Shown here: one piece after another, positions 9,456 through 24,295 of the stretch | How positions within the stretch are numbered: the first letter of the stretch is position 1 | Layout of the letters: each line of letters opens with the position of its first letter | From: Rhynchopus sp. YZ270_cl-10 | Taxonomy: Eukaryota > Euglenozoa > Diplonemea > Diplonemida > Diplonemidae | Direction: 5' to 3' | NCBI GenBank assembly: GCA_964035575.1 | Contig: OZ037913.1 | Location: forward strand, 1,210,660-1,274,659 | DNA: 64,000 bases | Notes under the pieces: model-generated | The model's input: only the letters and a program-made list of their open reading frames with translations | Told to the model about the DNA's origin: nothing | The model's database searches: none | Translations under genes and position numbers: made by a program

Positions 9456-12400
9456 ATGCCGTGGTCGCTCCCTCGAGGGCCCCCTGACGAAGATGCGAGC
9501 GCTCTGGTCTCGATCAGGACAGGGACGAACACGTCGTCTGAATGTGTTGGCACGCTGCACCTGCGACTAGACTCGTCGCTGGCGAATGTGCGGCACCAGC
9601 TTGTGTCGCTTGCGTTGGCAGCGAAGAAGTCACGCAAGGGCACTACAGCCCCTCCACCACCGCCACCACCTACACCGACGGGGCCGTTGCCGCCACTCTC
9701 AGACGAGCAGCGTGAGAAGCTGTCGAAGATCCGTCTGCACGCATTTGACTTCAGCACACACTTCCAGTTCATCCGGCATGGTGGCGTGCGGGTCATCCCT
9801 ACAGCAGCAGAGGCGACGCTGCAGATCAAACAGCTGTTCCCTGTGCTGCCGAACATCGGACCTGACTTCCCGAAGACGACGTTCCGCTTCCCTGAGGAGA
9901 CGGAGGTCGTGTCGACGGAGCCGCCGAGAGGCAAGAAGCGTCCGAAGAACATCCGCATGGCGGATGTGGGTGACTACGCTGTGGGCTTTGCTGTGCTCTT
10001 CGTGCGGCAGAAGAGCAGCGACCACAGCGAGAAGGTCGTCATGGAGCGTCTTCTCATGCAGAACAACGTCTTTGGCCGCCTGCAGACACCACAGCAGCTG
10101 GGCACGCTCATCAGCAAACACAACGCAAACACAAAGGACTTCATGGGGCGCACGATCCTGCAGGAGTGTGCGCAGGAGGGCAACTACCACGTCGTCGGCT
10201 TCCTCACGAACCTCAGCTTTGTGCAGATCGAAGCGAAGGACTGGCGTGGGCAGACTGCCCTGCACCTGGCGGTCGACCGCGGCCACCCTGAAGTGATCTC
10301 ACTGCTCCTCGACGCAGGCGCTGACGTGCTTGAGCAGGACAGCTGTGGACGCACGCCTCTGCACATCTCACTCTCACGCCGCACAGATGTGCTTGCAGCA
10401 CGTCTCTGTGCACGTCTCCACTCCAAAGGCGTCACGCACGAGCAGGTACGCGAAGCGAAGGACATGACAGGGAAGTGCCCCATCGAGCTCTTCTCGGAGC
10501 TGACACCCAGCTTCAGCGAGCTCTGCAGGATCGGCCAGCTCACACCGCTGCGTGCGCTGTGGTCGCACTACCTCTTCGACAGACGACAAGTCTTGGAGTG
10601 TGGCATGGGCGGGCGTACGTCGCTGCACGAAGCTGTCGACGCTGGGCAGGTTGCAGTGGTGGACTTCCTTCTGAACGAGGTGGGCATGGAGGCGCTGCTG
10701 GAGGGTGGGTGTGTCGACGACTCGCAGCGCTCGCCTCTGCACGTTGCTGCGCAGAGGGGCTTGACGGCGATAGCGAAGCGGCTGATGCAGTCGCTGAACC
10801 CGAACCTGACGGACTGCAACATCAGAACGCCGCTGCACCTTGCACTGCTGAGGGGGCATGCGGACACAGCGGAGGCGATTCTTGAGGGCGCTGTGCAGCT
10901 GGAGGTGAACATCATGGACATCAACTACTGCACACCCCTGCACCTCGCAGCCGCAGCCAACATGCACCGCTGCTGCGAGCTGCTCCTCACAAAGCACAAC
11001 GCCAGCGCCAACCTGCGCGGCTTCTCGAAGGTCGTCTCCTGCATCCGCCGCCCCTCAGCGGACCTCACCGCAATGCCTGCACACGAGCGTGCTGCTCACC
11101 GCAGACGCATCTTCCAAAAGGAACGCAAATGGCGCATGCGTTCGTGGCACTTCCTCCGCTACGACAACGACACCAAAAGCTTCAAAGCACGCAGCGACTT
11201 CAGCTCCGAAGGCCGCCTCAGCGATTGGCGTGAAAGCCGCATCACAGCCCTCCGCCCCAAGAGTGAAGAGGACGGCGGCCCGCAGTGGGAACAGCGTGCG
11301 GTGTTCAAAGGCGGGGCGATGCTGAACTGGAACAGAGCCTTTGCACACCAACCTAATGTGAAGTTCTCTGACTACAAGAATGGGGACAAGCTTGCCGGCG
11401 CACACCATGAGGACAAACGTCTTTCGAGTGGTCTGTTTTGGCTGCGCGAGGCTAAATGCAACCTCACACCACGCGCACCTCTTGTGGAGGTACAGCTGCA
11501 CCGCAGACCGCATGAAGACTTGGGCATCTCGTTTGCCGCCGACTGCGTCATTGACGGTGTGGGCGGTGGGTCGCCAGCGGAGCGTGCTGGTCTGGACCAC
11601 TTCCAGGGCTACCGTGTGACCGAAGCGTACATCGACCTTTCATTGGAGAAGAGCGCAGGTGGACGTGGCATCGGCCTGCGCTGTGAGGGCAGTGTTGTGA
11701 AGAGTGTCGACAACGGCAGTGCTGCGGACGTTGCAGGCATCGCACCACGCATGCGCATTGTCTCCATCCTGCAGAAGTCCTCTGGCGAGAAGGCGCACAT
11801 CCCACACTGCAACGGCATCGTCGAGTCTGTCATCAAATCCGCCACATCCGAGAAGATGACCATCACAGTCTGCATCCCTGTCGCAAGCATCTCTACACTC
11901 GACCGTCTCAGTGGCGACACCGTAGGTCTCCGTCTCGAGCATGCATCCCGCCCACGCATCACCAGAGCACCGAAGCAGTACAGCCTAGAGGAGAACACCT
12001 ACGCGTTTCCGAGCATCCTCGCCTGCGCAGTGTCTGGGAAGAACTACCAAGCAGTGGCGGCGCTGCTCTTCAAGCACGGTGCAGTGCAGGCAGACACGGA
12101 GGGTACGGAGACGCTAGCGAAGGTCTGCCGCAAGCTGATTGACGACCGTCTTGTGGACCTCGCAGGGCACGTTGTGCAGCTGATGGGCGACAACAAGGGG
12201 GGCCTCCTGCATCACTACGTAGCTGCGGGCAACCACGACGCGGTGCGCTGGCTGGTCGAACAAAGCTGTCCACTCACAGAGGTGCATGGACGCGACAAGC
12301 TCACACCGTTGGCGCTTGCTGCGAAGCTCGGTGACAGCCGTGCCGTCACCTTCCTGCTTGAACAGGGTGCGGAGCAGACCCTTGGCGAAGGCGGCAGTGA

Positions 12401-15400
12401 TGCTCTTCTGCAGGCAATTCTTGCAGGACGCGACAACATTGCGACGCTTCTTGTGAGCAACCGGTCCACGGGGCATGAGCCGCTCCACATGGCGGCTGCG
12501 AAGGGTCTTCTCAAGTTCGTGAAGGCTTTGGTAGGCGCCAAAGCAGACGTCGTCAACCTGCTGAACCCTGCAGGCAGGAACTGTCTCTACGTTGCTTTGG
12601 AAGCTGCGCCGTGCGTCGTTACAGAGCTTCCTGCGAAGGTGCTGGGCCGCAGACGCCACATCGACGAACCCTCATTGGGCAGTGGTTTCTTCCTTCGCGA
12701 CACTGACACCGCCGCAGGTCGTGCGCCCAAGACAAAGGCCGTACGCAGAAAGCACACCGACCCGCAAGCCCTCAGTGAAGTCAGCTACGAGGAGTTGGTA
12801 GTGTTCCTTTGTTCGAAAGGAATCGACCTGGCTGGGTCGCAGGAGACGCATCCTCTCGACTACGTGGACCTTGCTGCAAGCAAAGGCATGTGGGCTGCGG
12901 TCGACGCGCTGTTGGATTTGACGCAGCGTTCCTTCCAGACGGACAGTTTGGCGAGACCAGCGCCGTTCACGGATATGCACGGTCCTGCTGGTGGTGGTGT
13001 GCAGCTGGACCGTGCCCTCTGTCGCGCGAACCCCTCCCGCACTGCACACAGAGACGTTTTCTCGTATGCAGCAGCAGCCGGGCAGGAGGCGCTCCTCGCA
13101 AGGCTTGTCGTGCAGTGGGGTCTGCTGCCGTCACCAGGATGTGACGCAGCGCCTACACCGAGGAACGCTTTGGACTATGCCTTCTGTGGGAACAAGGTGG
13201 ACCCCTGTCTGATGCTGCTCTCGCGTGGTCTGCTGCCGACGCGGGAGTGTGAGAGCACGTCGCGTGAGGTGCGTGCGTTGTTTGCTGCGGTGTTCCACTT
13301 CGTCGCGCCTGCAGTGCTGCGGCGGCGTGTCGGGCGGAAGGGTGTGCAGAAGTGGGAGGCGCCTGCTGTGCCGTTCCCGAAGCTTCCTGTGAACATCTTC
13401 ACGTATGCGCTCCCGGGAGCTTCGGTGATGCATCCGAAGGTGGGCGACCGCCTGCAGGTACCGCACCACGGTGGGCTGCACACAGGCACGGTACTCTCAG
13501 ACGACGACGGTGTGCTCACAGTACGCATCGACGGCAGCACCGACCTTGCTGCAATCGACTTTTCCAACGTCGTTGTCTTCTACGACACAGGCCGCACACT
13601 CATCCACGAGCTCGTCGCAAGAGGCCACAGCGCCTTTATCGACAAACTCGTGCGCTTCGGTGCCTCGAACCCTACACAGGTACACCGCTTCTCTGCAGAC
13701 AGACTCCCAGAGAACACAGGAGGCTCGCTGCTCTACCATGCTGTCCTCCGCAGGCAGGAAACGGTTCTTGCCTCCCTGATAGACACACACAACGTTAAGG
13801 TATGGGTTTGTGGGGGAGGAAGAGGATACCTTCGTCAGGTTTGCGGGTTTTGCTTAACGTATTTCATTTCTTTGTTTCAGATAACCGCCGATTTTGGAAA
13901 GTCTCCTCTCATTGCTGCAATCCTGCTTGGCAGTCTGCCGATACTGCAGAAGCTTGTCCAAGGTGGTCAAGATGTGAACCAGGCTGCCGTGGTACAGGAC
14001 GTCCCTACACACAGGTATCCACGCCCCCCTTTACTCTCATTCCAGAGTGCGCCTTTACCCCTTGCAACTTCACTTAACACCTACAACACATCAGATCTCA
14101 GCTACTGAAGGACGTGAAGGGACGCTCTGTGTCACCTTTGTACCTTGCGTGCATGCTGCTTGAGAGCGAGATGGTGTTGCTTCTGCTCTCACGGCACGCG
14201 GACCCCAGCATCGGACGTGGTGAAGGCGACACAGCACAGTCGCCGCTGCACGTTGCGCTGTCGGTGGCGGGCACGGCTGTGGTTGCGAACAGCACGACGT
14301 TCTGCCCAAAGCGGCAGATTGTTGCTTCTGCTTCCGCCCGCAAGATCGCCAGCGGCCTTGTGCGTGTCCTGCGCGACACAGGCGACACTGCACACCACGG
14401 TGGCGCACCGCTCCCGACGCACGTCCTCAACCTCGCAGCCAAGAAAGGCTACTTCACTGTTGTGCACGAAATGCTCCGCAAAAACGTCGACGTCGCAGCC
14501 GCAGTCGCAGCCGCTTATGATGATGCGTATGCAAAGATGTTTTTTTAATCCAAATATTGTATTGTTTTCTGACGAACCTAACCACGAGAGGTTCTTCTTA
14601 TTTTGTGAGGCACATTTATTTTCAGTTTTTACTTTTTGTTCTCCACAATTTTCTACCTCCCACACAGGACATCATCGTTCATCATTCCTCATGTTCTGCA
14701 CTACCTTGCTGGTGGAGGGGAGCTTGAGATGCTGAAGCTTGCAGTTGGGCAGCAGCGTGTTGCACATGGCGCTACGGACCTGCTTCTGCCTGAGGGCGCT
14801 GCAGGCGACGGTGTGCTGCGGGTTGCGAGCAGGGAGTCCGACAAGCGACGCGACCTGGGGACCACTGCGGACTGCGCGCTGCACGCACACCACCCTGCCA
14901 CGCTTGCGTTCCTGCTGGCGCGTGGCGTGCGGCTGTCGCGTGTGGCGGCGGCTGACCTGCCACGTGCCCTGCCCTTCGTGGCACGTGTAGCGAAGACACG
15001 CCACGACGGCAACAGACGCAACGACACATTCGACCGTGTACCCCTCGACGCCGCCCTCACCCCCATCGGCGTGCCCTACCAGCTGCGCGCGCTTCTCGAC
15101 ATCGTGGAACGCCCCTCTTCGCAGAAGGCACGCTTCAACTACCTCCACGCATCTGCCCTCAAACCTGCTTGCGGTGAGTCCGGCCGCTTCCTTCTGCAAG
15201 AACGCTACGACGTGAACGAGACGTACACCGACCCGCTCCTGGGCGAGCTCAGTGCAGTGTGGCTTTGCGCCGCACGCAACAACACGACACTCATGGAGGC
15301 TGTCCTGCAGGCGCCGGCACTACGCATTTCTGGACGCTCTCCGGTGCCCTTCGCCGTCATGAACGGACACCGCTCTGTTGTCACTAGGCTCATCGAGTTG

Positions 15401-18400
15401 GGAGCAGATGTCAACTACTGCGAAACGTTGATGTACCCGAGCTCCGTTCTGAGCAGAGTGCTTCCTGTGTCGCGGGAGGCTGTGCAGCGGCATGAGGTGG
15501 TTCGCTTTGGTGCTGACCACTACGTGACGGAGATGACTGCAGTGTGGTACGCTGCCTCGAAGGGCATGGAGGACGTGGTCGCACTCCTCCACGCGCACGG
15601 CGCAGATCTGCAGAACGCTGCGACGACAGCACGCAGAAGCCTGCACCCCACGCTGCTTTCGTACCACGCAAAGCCGCGCACCGTCATGAAGGTGCCGAAG
15701 CCTGAGGACGTGGACGACTACTACCAAGACGACGGCAGAGGCGAGGTCGAAAGCGACGCAACCCCTTCCTTCCGTGTGCGCATCAAACGCGAGGTGGCCC
15801 GGCGGAAACGGAACCTCGTGAAGAACCTTGAGCTGGACGAGGCAGAGGACAGCATCGCAGAGGAGGCCATCGTGCACGCAGCGTTGGTCGCAACGTTCGG
15901 CTCGCTCCGTGGTGCGTACCGTGCTAGCTGTCGGAGTGGTGCCTGCTCAAGCGACTCTGTTGCTGCTGTGTGCTCTGCGGCAGGTCTGGAGGACCACATT
16001 GCTGACCACATTGCAGGGGCGGTGACAAGGGGGATGTCGTTTGCAGCGTTTAAGGTGTTGTTTCCCAAGCGTGCTGCTGGTGGCGATGGTGGTGGTAGTG
16101 GTGGTGGTGGTGCGGTGTCGGTGAGCTACCTCGAGCACGATGCTGTGAAGCTGCGCCCCATCTGGGCGGTGGTCGCCTGCGCACCGATGCACCCCTGCAA
16201 GTCGAAGAGTAAGCAAGCCCTGCGCGACAAATGCGACCAGTTCATCCGCACCGCGCGCTACATCATACGTTCGGACGGCCTGCGAGGCATGACCCCAGAG
16301 GAGCTCACTGCGCTTGTCCTCGTAGCCTGCCAACGCGGCCACTGGGAGATCGCAGTTCTCATAGTGAAGGAGGGTGGCCGTGCTTCCAGAAGCGGTGAGT
16401 CCAAGGACAGCCACTTCCTTACAGAGGTGAGCGACGCGGATGTGCGTGGGTTCAGCTACATCAGTGCACGCCACCCGCTGCACATGGCGGCACGGCATCT
16501 GGACAGAGACATGTTCACGCTCTTCCTGAAGCGCTGCAAGAAGCAGGACATCGCAACCCTGCGCGACCCGAGCGGCTTCACCGCACTGCACTGCGCCATC
16601 CTCTCCATCAACAGTGAGGTGGTGGACCTGCTGCTCGACCTGGACTACATGAACGTCGAGACTCCTGCGGGCACAGGCACGCGCAGCACGTTCCGTGTGC
16701 TGAAGGGCAAGGTGCTCAAGGAGGAGCGCGAAGCGTCGTCAGGCATGACGCCACTGATGCTTGCCTGCAGGGTGAACAGCCAGGTCATGGCCACACGTGT
16801 CCTTGCTGGCGGTGCTGCCATCAACGCGACAGACACGGACGGGAACACCGCACTCATCCACGCTGCAGAGATGGGCAACTTCCAGGTGGTCGAGACGCTC
16901 GTCAGCAAGAACGCAGACGTCGGGGTGCTGAACAAGTACGGCTACACAGCGCTGATGCGTGCCTGCGCAAGGGGACATAACGACGTTGCACTTCCCCTTC
17001 TGCAGTACTGGACACGCCACGACGGCCTGCTCTCACCTACCACGTCTGTGCTGCACTGCGCTGCGGAGGGTGGCTGCGAGAGTGTTGTCGAGATGCTGAC
17101 AAACGACTTCGACATGAACCTCATCGACGTGCTTGCACACGACAACCACCGCAGCACGCTGCACAGCTCTGCACTGTGGAAGGCGTGGGCACTTGGGAAG
17201 TGGGGTGTTCAGGCGAAGCTGATTGCGCACATCAAGAAGCGGGAGGACGCAGGCTGCATGGAGCCTGTCGAGAGCGAGATGGACCAGCGCATCCTTGCAC
17301 AGCTCAGCAAGACGGACACGGCACCCTCAGACGAGGTGGAGGACACGTTGCTGCCTGGGTGGCTCAGCCACGCATGCGAGCTTGCGGCACGTATCCATGC
17401 AAAGCTGAAGAAGATCCGCGGCACGAAGAAGTCCTTCCCCACAGAGCTTGTCGACGCACCAACGATCCCGCCGCTCAGAGAGTCGCTGCGTGTGGGCTGC
17501 ACTCATGTACGCATCCGCTGCGGGAAGGATGTGACCGGTGTGCAGCTGCAGGACCAGGGCAAGCTTGCATCGCTGTGCCTCACAGCCGCACAACGCATGC
17601 GTGCAGAGCGCCGGAAGGAGTGGACCCTCCTCGAATGGGCTGTGCGTGCAAACCACGCTGTTGTGGTCAAGGTCCTGGGCGACCGCAGCCTCCCCGACAG
17701 GTGTGGTGCACTGCATCTTGCTGCGGAGCGTGGCAACCTCGACATTGTGCAGATCCTTCTGCAGCTGCAGATGTCCTCTGTCTCCTCACTCGACAATTCT
17801 GGACGCACTGCGCTCATGCGTTCCATTGCCTCTGGGCGCGAAAAGGTGGCACTCTTCCTGATGTCCAAAACGCCTGCACGGAAGCTGCTGAAGCTGACCC
17901 CAGACGGAAGGACACTTCTCCACATGTGTGCGACGTCAGGACTTGAGGACGCCGTCACGCACATGATTGGATGTCTTGTGCAGCTGGAGCGCCGCCTCAA
18001 AGGTGAGGACAACCTGAGTCTGCACGACTTCATCAACATCCCCGACAAGCACCCAGGCCTGACGGACTACGACTCCGAGGACGAAGAAGACGAACAGCAG
18101 ACAGAGAAACCTCGAGAGGAGGAAGCACCCACCACAGGCTTCACGCCCTTCGAGTACGCACTCATGTTCGGGAAGCCTGCCATCGCACTGCGCCTTGCGT
18201 ACGGTTCCACGATGTCGTCTGTCAAGTCTGCGTCACCGTCGATCTCGCTGAACCCACGCTTCCCGGGCTCGGCAGGGTACTACCTGCCCATCATGTCGCC
18301 AAGCGTGCGCGCCACGCTGAGTGAGTTCTTCAACGACCCGAGCCGCTCGTTCAATGCAGGGCCGTTCACCATCAGAGGAGACTTCGTAAGGCACCCGTCG

Positions 18401-21400
18401 CATTGGTCACCGAATGATGAAGGGAAGTGGCCGAAGGAGAAGTCCGTGCTGACCTTCTCGCGTCTGACGTGGCCGGATGTGCGTGCGATAGGCCTCACAA
18501 ACCTGTCGAAGATCCCGTGGGTGTCCGAGAAGCTGGCTGAGATCGTCACCTTCGAGCACGAGCGCAGCAAGTACGCACAGCTGCTGGCGTGCCTGGACCT
18601 GCAGAACCGTGCCTTCCGACTCAACACTGCGTCGCTCAACGACCTTGGGCCAGAGGACCGTCTTGTTGTGCTGCAGAGGCTTGCATCTGCACTCATTGTG
18701 CACCGCTACACGCCACGCGACTACGACTGGACGAGCACGACAGGCGCCATCCAGGACACTGCAGTCGTGGGCATGGAGAAGATCAAGCGCCGCAAGCCGA
18801 AGACCAGCAGCAAGGACAGCAGGATGGCTGTTGCTGCGGACGGGCTTGCGGGGCAGGTGACCTGTGTGCAGATGGAGTACGTGAGCGACCCGAGCCAGGT
18901 CAAGGTCACTGTCGACTCGGAAGGTGTTGTGCACGAACGCTTCACCATTGTGAACGGCAGCTTCGTGTGCGGGAACGTAGAAGCTGCGATTGAGGCACAC
19001 TTCCGCAGAAAGGAGCGTATTGCGACAGGCGAGGCGGACCTTGTGCTGAAGGAGGTGACCGCCTGGCTGCGCGGCCAAGCCAACCCGCTTGTGAAGAACC
19101 TGAGTGTCTCCGTCGACTGGAAGGCGATTGACAAGTACAGGTTCGACTCTGCAAGCGACCGCATCAAGTCCTTTGAGGTGCTCACCTCGAACAGAGGCAT
19201 CTGGAGCATTGTCCCTGCACTGCAGCAGATTTCCAACGACGATACTGCAAAGAGGGAGAAGATTGCGTTGTTTCCGTACTCGGGTATTGTGTTCCGACGT
19301 GCGGGGTGGATTGACGGACAGTTCTTTACGTCTGAGAAGGACGCACAGCCTGAGAACGAGCTTGTCGTGCACTACGACGTGCGTGGCGGGAATGCGCACT
19401 TCTCGAGCATCACAAAGTCGCTGTCGCGGCTGTTCCTTTACCACGAGGTGGAGTCGCTCAGGATGCTTATGATCGGCGAGCAGGAAACATTCAAACAACG
19501 TGTCGCGCCTGTCCTCCCTAACTTGCGCAGCAAGTTTGAGGTGGAGGGTGGGTGGAAGATGCTTGGCGGCCTCGACATGGTGCTCATGAACCTGCGTCAG
19601 CTGATGGACGACATCTGCGACCGTCTACACGGCTTTGTGAAGGTGCCGCCGAAGCGCAAAGAGAAGCGTTCCAACTCCGTGTGGCAGGACCTGAGCCGTG
19701 TCCCGCAGGACGTGACGCTGCAGACACTTCTGCAGCATGCACTCAAAACGCACATCAAAAGCATCGGCCTTCTCGTCAGCTCAAAGCGCGAGCCCACTGC
19801 CAAGCTGGCAGCAGTGTCGAAGACAGTCATCGCATGTGCACAGACGACGGCAGACCACGTCAAGCTCCCCAGCAACGCGTTCCCACACCCACAGCTGCTC
19901 AACGCGTTCTACTTCTCTGTCGTCGACGCAGAGGTGCAACGTCTGCAGGAGCGTGCGCAGAGCACACTAGCAGACGCACAGCAACGCCTCATCACGTACC
20001 TGCCCGCCACAACGCTGTCCATTGAGTGGTCGTCCTTTGCGGACCTCGAGCCCGAAGCACGTCTCCTCGCCTTGGGTGTCTTCTGCCACGGCCGCGGCGT
20101 CAAGGTGCTGCAGCCGCTCATCTCAGGCATGAGCGCAGGTTGGGACTCGAAGCTCGGCGTCTTCGTGCGTGAGTACGTACACCAGGTTGTGATCCACTGC
20201 ACCTCACGCTGGCAGTCGTCGACCGCCTTTGTGAAGAAAGGAGGCGTCTTCCACTACTACACGTCACTGCTGGCGGCAGCTGCGGGGGGCAAAGCGCTGC
20301 TGACGGCGCAGGAGATTGCAACGGACCTGATCACGCACCTGGAGGAGGTGGACTCTGCGACGGATATGGCTCCCGAGAAGTTCTTCAGCCGCGAGGTTGC
20401 GAGGACGGACGTAGCACCGCGTGCGTGCATTGCGGACTACGTGGACCCGACGCATGCGATTGCATGCTGGTGCACTTTCAACAACTTGCGTGACATTGTT
20501 GTGGGGCGGCGAGGTAAGTTCCATATTCGGGCACGCAACTTCCTCAACTGCTTGTGCACACGTCTTCCAAGTGTGTCCCCGACACAGCCGTTTGTTGTGC
20601 GCCTCACTACGCCACTTGGCGAGCTTGTAGACGCGCAGGTCTCTGTGACACCACCCGCCGACGACCAGGACGCGTCGCTGTACACCGTGCGCTACGTCGC
20701 ACCTGCAGTGGGAAGCTACCTCATCAACGTCATGGTCAACGGCGAGCACATCTCACGCTCTCCATGCAACCTCAGAGTCTTCCCGCCCGCAGACCCAGAA
20801 GTTTTTGTTGCGAGCGACCCACAGGTATGTTCCATGTTGCCACCTACCCTCACCCACCACCACACACAGGTCAACACGATCCTCGTCAAGATGCCAGTCA
20901 TCTTCTCCTTCCATGCGGAAGACAACGAAGGCAACCGACTGCGCCACTTCAGCCCTCCCCTCAAGCTCGGTACTGTCGTCACCCTAAAGGAGTGGTCAGT
21001 GGTGCGCAAGCTGCAGCGCAAGCACGGCCTCGACATGCCGAGCATGTCTCAAGACGACCCACTGCCTCTGGGGAAGTGGTTAGTGAAGCGGACATTCCGC
21101 TCGCGGAACCAAGTGGTGCTGGCGCAGGAGGAGAGTGCGGGGCAGGACCACACCTTTGCGCAGGCGTGCCTGGTGGATACGGTATGACTTTCCCCTGAAA
21201 GGTGGCTGAGCACGAGACTTCCAATTTTCTAAAGCCATTTTTTGTGTCACTTCCCAAATGTGACGAACCATCCACTCCCCTTCTATCACACCACTACACA
21301 CACAGGGCGTCACGTTCTCCGTCTCCTCCGACGCAGGCGGCGAGATGGACATCGGTCCTGTCCTTGACGAACACAACGGTGAGTGCAGTGTGCGCTGCCT

Positions 21401-22388
21401 GCCTAAGGAGACAGGCGACTACAATGTGACGGTCACCATGACACGCGGCAGCAACCAGTTGACATGCACCCGCGCGTTCAACGTTGTGGATGCAAGACAG
21501 GGGGTGGAGCACATGCGTGAGTTTGGTTTAAAGCATTGGGAGAAGAAGCTGCGGCGCATCCAGACAAGCAAATGGGACAAGGAGGGATGGGCACGGTGGC
21601 GGCAGAAGCAGCGCGCGCAGACGACGCCGTGCTATTTTGCGCAGCGTGCTGGGGGGCGGGACACACGGGACTGGCGCGTGGCGGCTGATGTGACACAGTG
21701 GACGTCCTCTCTGCGGCAGGGCGCACCCTCTGCACGCAAGACGTCAACCTTCAACGAATGGATGACGTTCCGCCGGGAGTGCGTCACTGAGGTCGACACG
21801 AACGTCATCCCCGACTGGTGGCTCAGGGACGCAGATACCGACAGAAAGGCGACCCTGCGCACGAGAGAGGAGTGCTACCCAGTGTACCAGGAGAAGCTTC
21901 TGCTGCGTGCGGCACGCTTCCCACAAGAGGTCGCTAAGGCACTCACACGCAACATGACGCTCCCTAGCAGCACCGTCAACGCCTTCGCCGAAGGAGCACA
22001 GCAGAGCACCTCTGCGCCAGTGCGCTGTGCAAAGCTCGGCGACTTGCTCAGCGACCATTACCTCCAGCTCACACTCGACAACAACGGCGGGGCAACAGTG
22101 AAGTACTCTCGCGACCTGCCGTTGAACAAAAAGAGCGATTTGCTCAGTGAGGAAGAGCTGGTATGTGTGTTTTTTTTATGACACTTTTTAGGAAAATATT
22201 ATTTCAACGAAGTGAACAACAAAAATGTGGAGTGCTTTTGGTCCCAACACAAATGAAAGAGACAACATAAAATGAGCCACAATAAAAAATGAAAAAAATA
22301 AAACTAATCACAGGAGTTGAAGCTGCGTAGGAACGACGCTGCGATGCTAACCCCAGTGCTGACCTTCAAAAGGGGGAAAGGAAATTAG
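9456..22388 (+). CDS. Giant ankyrin-repeat, tandem PDZ and filamin-repeat protein, 7 exons
   Basis: Exons 9456-13799, 13881-14014, 14095-14526, 14668-20824, 20870-21181, 21306-22160 and 22314-22388 join in phase to about 4,102 residues. Ankyrin repeats (forms of TPLHLAAxxGHxxxxxxLL) fill residues 225-540, resume after two PDZ-like domains (about 675-810), and continue with gaps to about 2,735. A proline run lies near residue 70. Residues 2,735-3,600 match no family I recognise. A filamin-type repeat (about 3,604-3,681, ending VNGEHISRSPCNLRV) and a second filamin-like segment (3,793-3,860) precede a Trp- and Arg-rich tail. It is likely a membrane or cytoskeletal scaffold. The introns at 13800 and 20825 are multiples of three without stops, so an unspliced model would wrongly keep them. 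Domain sharing with 3961-7353 suggests related roles. Confidence 0.85.
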
Positions 22389-23254
22389 AAGATCGCGTTT
22401 ATTTTTTGAAGTATTTTTCTTTTTTCGCGTTCGCAGGTCAGTCGGCACCTGCATCAATACCTAACATTTGTTTTTGCCACCTATTTTTTTTTGAAATAAA
22501 CAAAGGAAATGAGAGAAAGAACGAGAAACTTAACTGAATTATAAGAAAGTACAGTAGGCTGATGAAGACACGGCCTTACTTGTGTTGCGTTTCCAAATCG
22601 GTTCAGAGGGGATATCTGAAAGGGAAAACGTTTTTATAAAGTGGGGTGGAAAATCATCCAAAGATGGGTTCGCTTGATAAGTTCATTTCATGGCTACTTT
22701 GTTATAAGATTTGCACAGTGCATATTCTTTCAACATAAGTTCTTTGTTTTGTTTTTGTCTATTTAGTGAGTCTATGGAGGCGTTTTTACTCCTTTGTGTC
22801 TAGAAGAGAACAAAAAGCAATGAAAAAATGTGCGCCCGTGAGGTTCGTTCGTTTTTCAATATTTTCTTCTTTTTTATCCTTGAGAAAAACACTGTGAGGT
22901 GGTTTTTTTTCATCAAAGCAATTTATCTTTATTTTCCTCAGCCTGTCTTTCCCTTTACAACCTGTGTGGCGGATTTCCCCCCTGTGTCCCTCATTTTTTT
23001 TACCCGCGAAATGCTCGCTTAGAATCTTTCACTTTTTTTTTTTGACTATTTTTTAGAAGCTTTTTTCGGTATTTTCCCTCAGACTGGGTATGACTTTATA
23101 ATTTTGTAGAAAAAAAGCCGTGCACAAGAGAGGCACGTTCATCCTTCAAGTTTTCTTTGTCTATTTGGGCCTACTTCCGGCAAAGAATTTGGTACCTGTG
23201 TCCACAGAGGCGTTTGCACTTTTCGACTAAATTGACTCTTTTGGTTATGTACCA

Positions 23255-23290
23255 AAGGTACACTGTCACGAGAGGGCTTTGTATTTCAAC
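23255..23290 (+). repeat. Dispersed 35-40 bp motif, copy 2
   Basis: AAGGTACACTGTCACGAGAG followed by GGCTTTGTATTTCAAC. This is the copy closest to the consensus of the four. It is in intergenic DNA, about 870 bp past the giant ankyrin gene. Confidence 0.8.
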
Positions 23291-24295
23291 TCTACTTTTT
23301 TTTAAACTCACTGCGACCCTCACCACGGCAGGGCACCACCTGCCCATAGAGTAGTAAAGGAGCATCTGTCTCCTCAGTACATTTCTGTATACATATTTTT
23401 TGGAGGGCTTTGAGGCTGTGCGGGACAAACATTGGGGGCGTATTTAGTGTATTTGTGTGAGGTGATTTATTTTCTCTTATTTGCCCATCTCTTTGTAAAG
23501 ATGCGAGACATACTCATATGTTCTCCTTTTGTCTCCCACCATGCTTGAATGATGTGTCAGTGTCATATGAGGTGCACTGTTCACACCATGCTCTTCTGTG
23601 TGTGCAAAGAGTTGTAGTGTGCGGGTTTCTTCTCTTTGTCTGTCCCCCAAAAGAGTCTAAGACACCCCTTGAAGCACTCTCCTGTGCTACTCTCCTGTCC
23701 CCCCCATCGGGAGTCCCCCTTCTCCCTTTTTAACCGCAGCGAATCGACCGAACGAACGATTTTTTTTTTGGAGTAACAATATAACGTTTACAGGCACCAT
23801 AAAGAACAGTAGACTACTGTAGTGCATAAGACGACCGAAAGGCGCGGCGACACGCCCTTTATAAAAAAAATAAGAGAGACATTTAGAAAAGAGTTAACGT
23901 AAACAATAATTGGGGTAGACTTTAGTAGACCTGCACTTAAAAAGCTGTGCAAAAATGGGAGCAAAAATAAAAAAAAATTGGAGAGGGGGGGAAAAGTGAG
24001 GAAAATAAAAAAGGCACCCCACCCCTTCCCTTTTAAAGTGTTACGAAATATCGGGGGGGTCATGGGGGGAGAGCAAAACGCGTGCCCATCTGTGCGATCG
24101 CTGGCACCCCATGCACATGCAAGTTTGGTACATTTTTGTGAACTCACCTCTTCTATTCGCAATAGACATCCCGAAAAACTCGGCAATTTCTCTGTTTCTC
24201 TGAAGTCCAAAAGGTCTGCCATGTGCTTTCGGAGGTGGTAGACATCCCACTCCTCTCTTTTCATTCTGAGAGCCCCTTTTGTCCAATTCTGTACC

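Noticed and set aside
20514-20580. A possible intron starting GTAAGT in the giant ankyrin gene
   Set aside because: Splicing to the nearby ACACAG would break the frame and destroy the filamin-type repeat that follows, whereas read-through keeps it.
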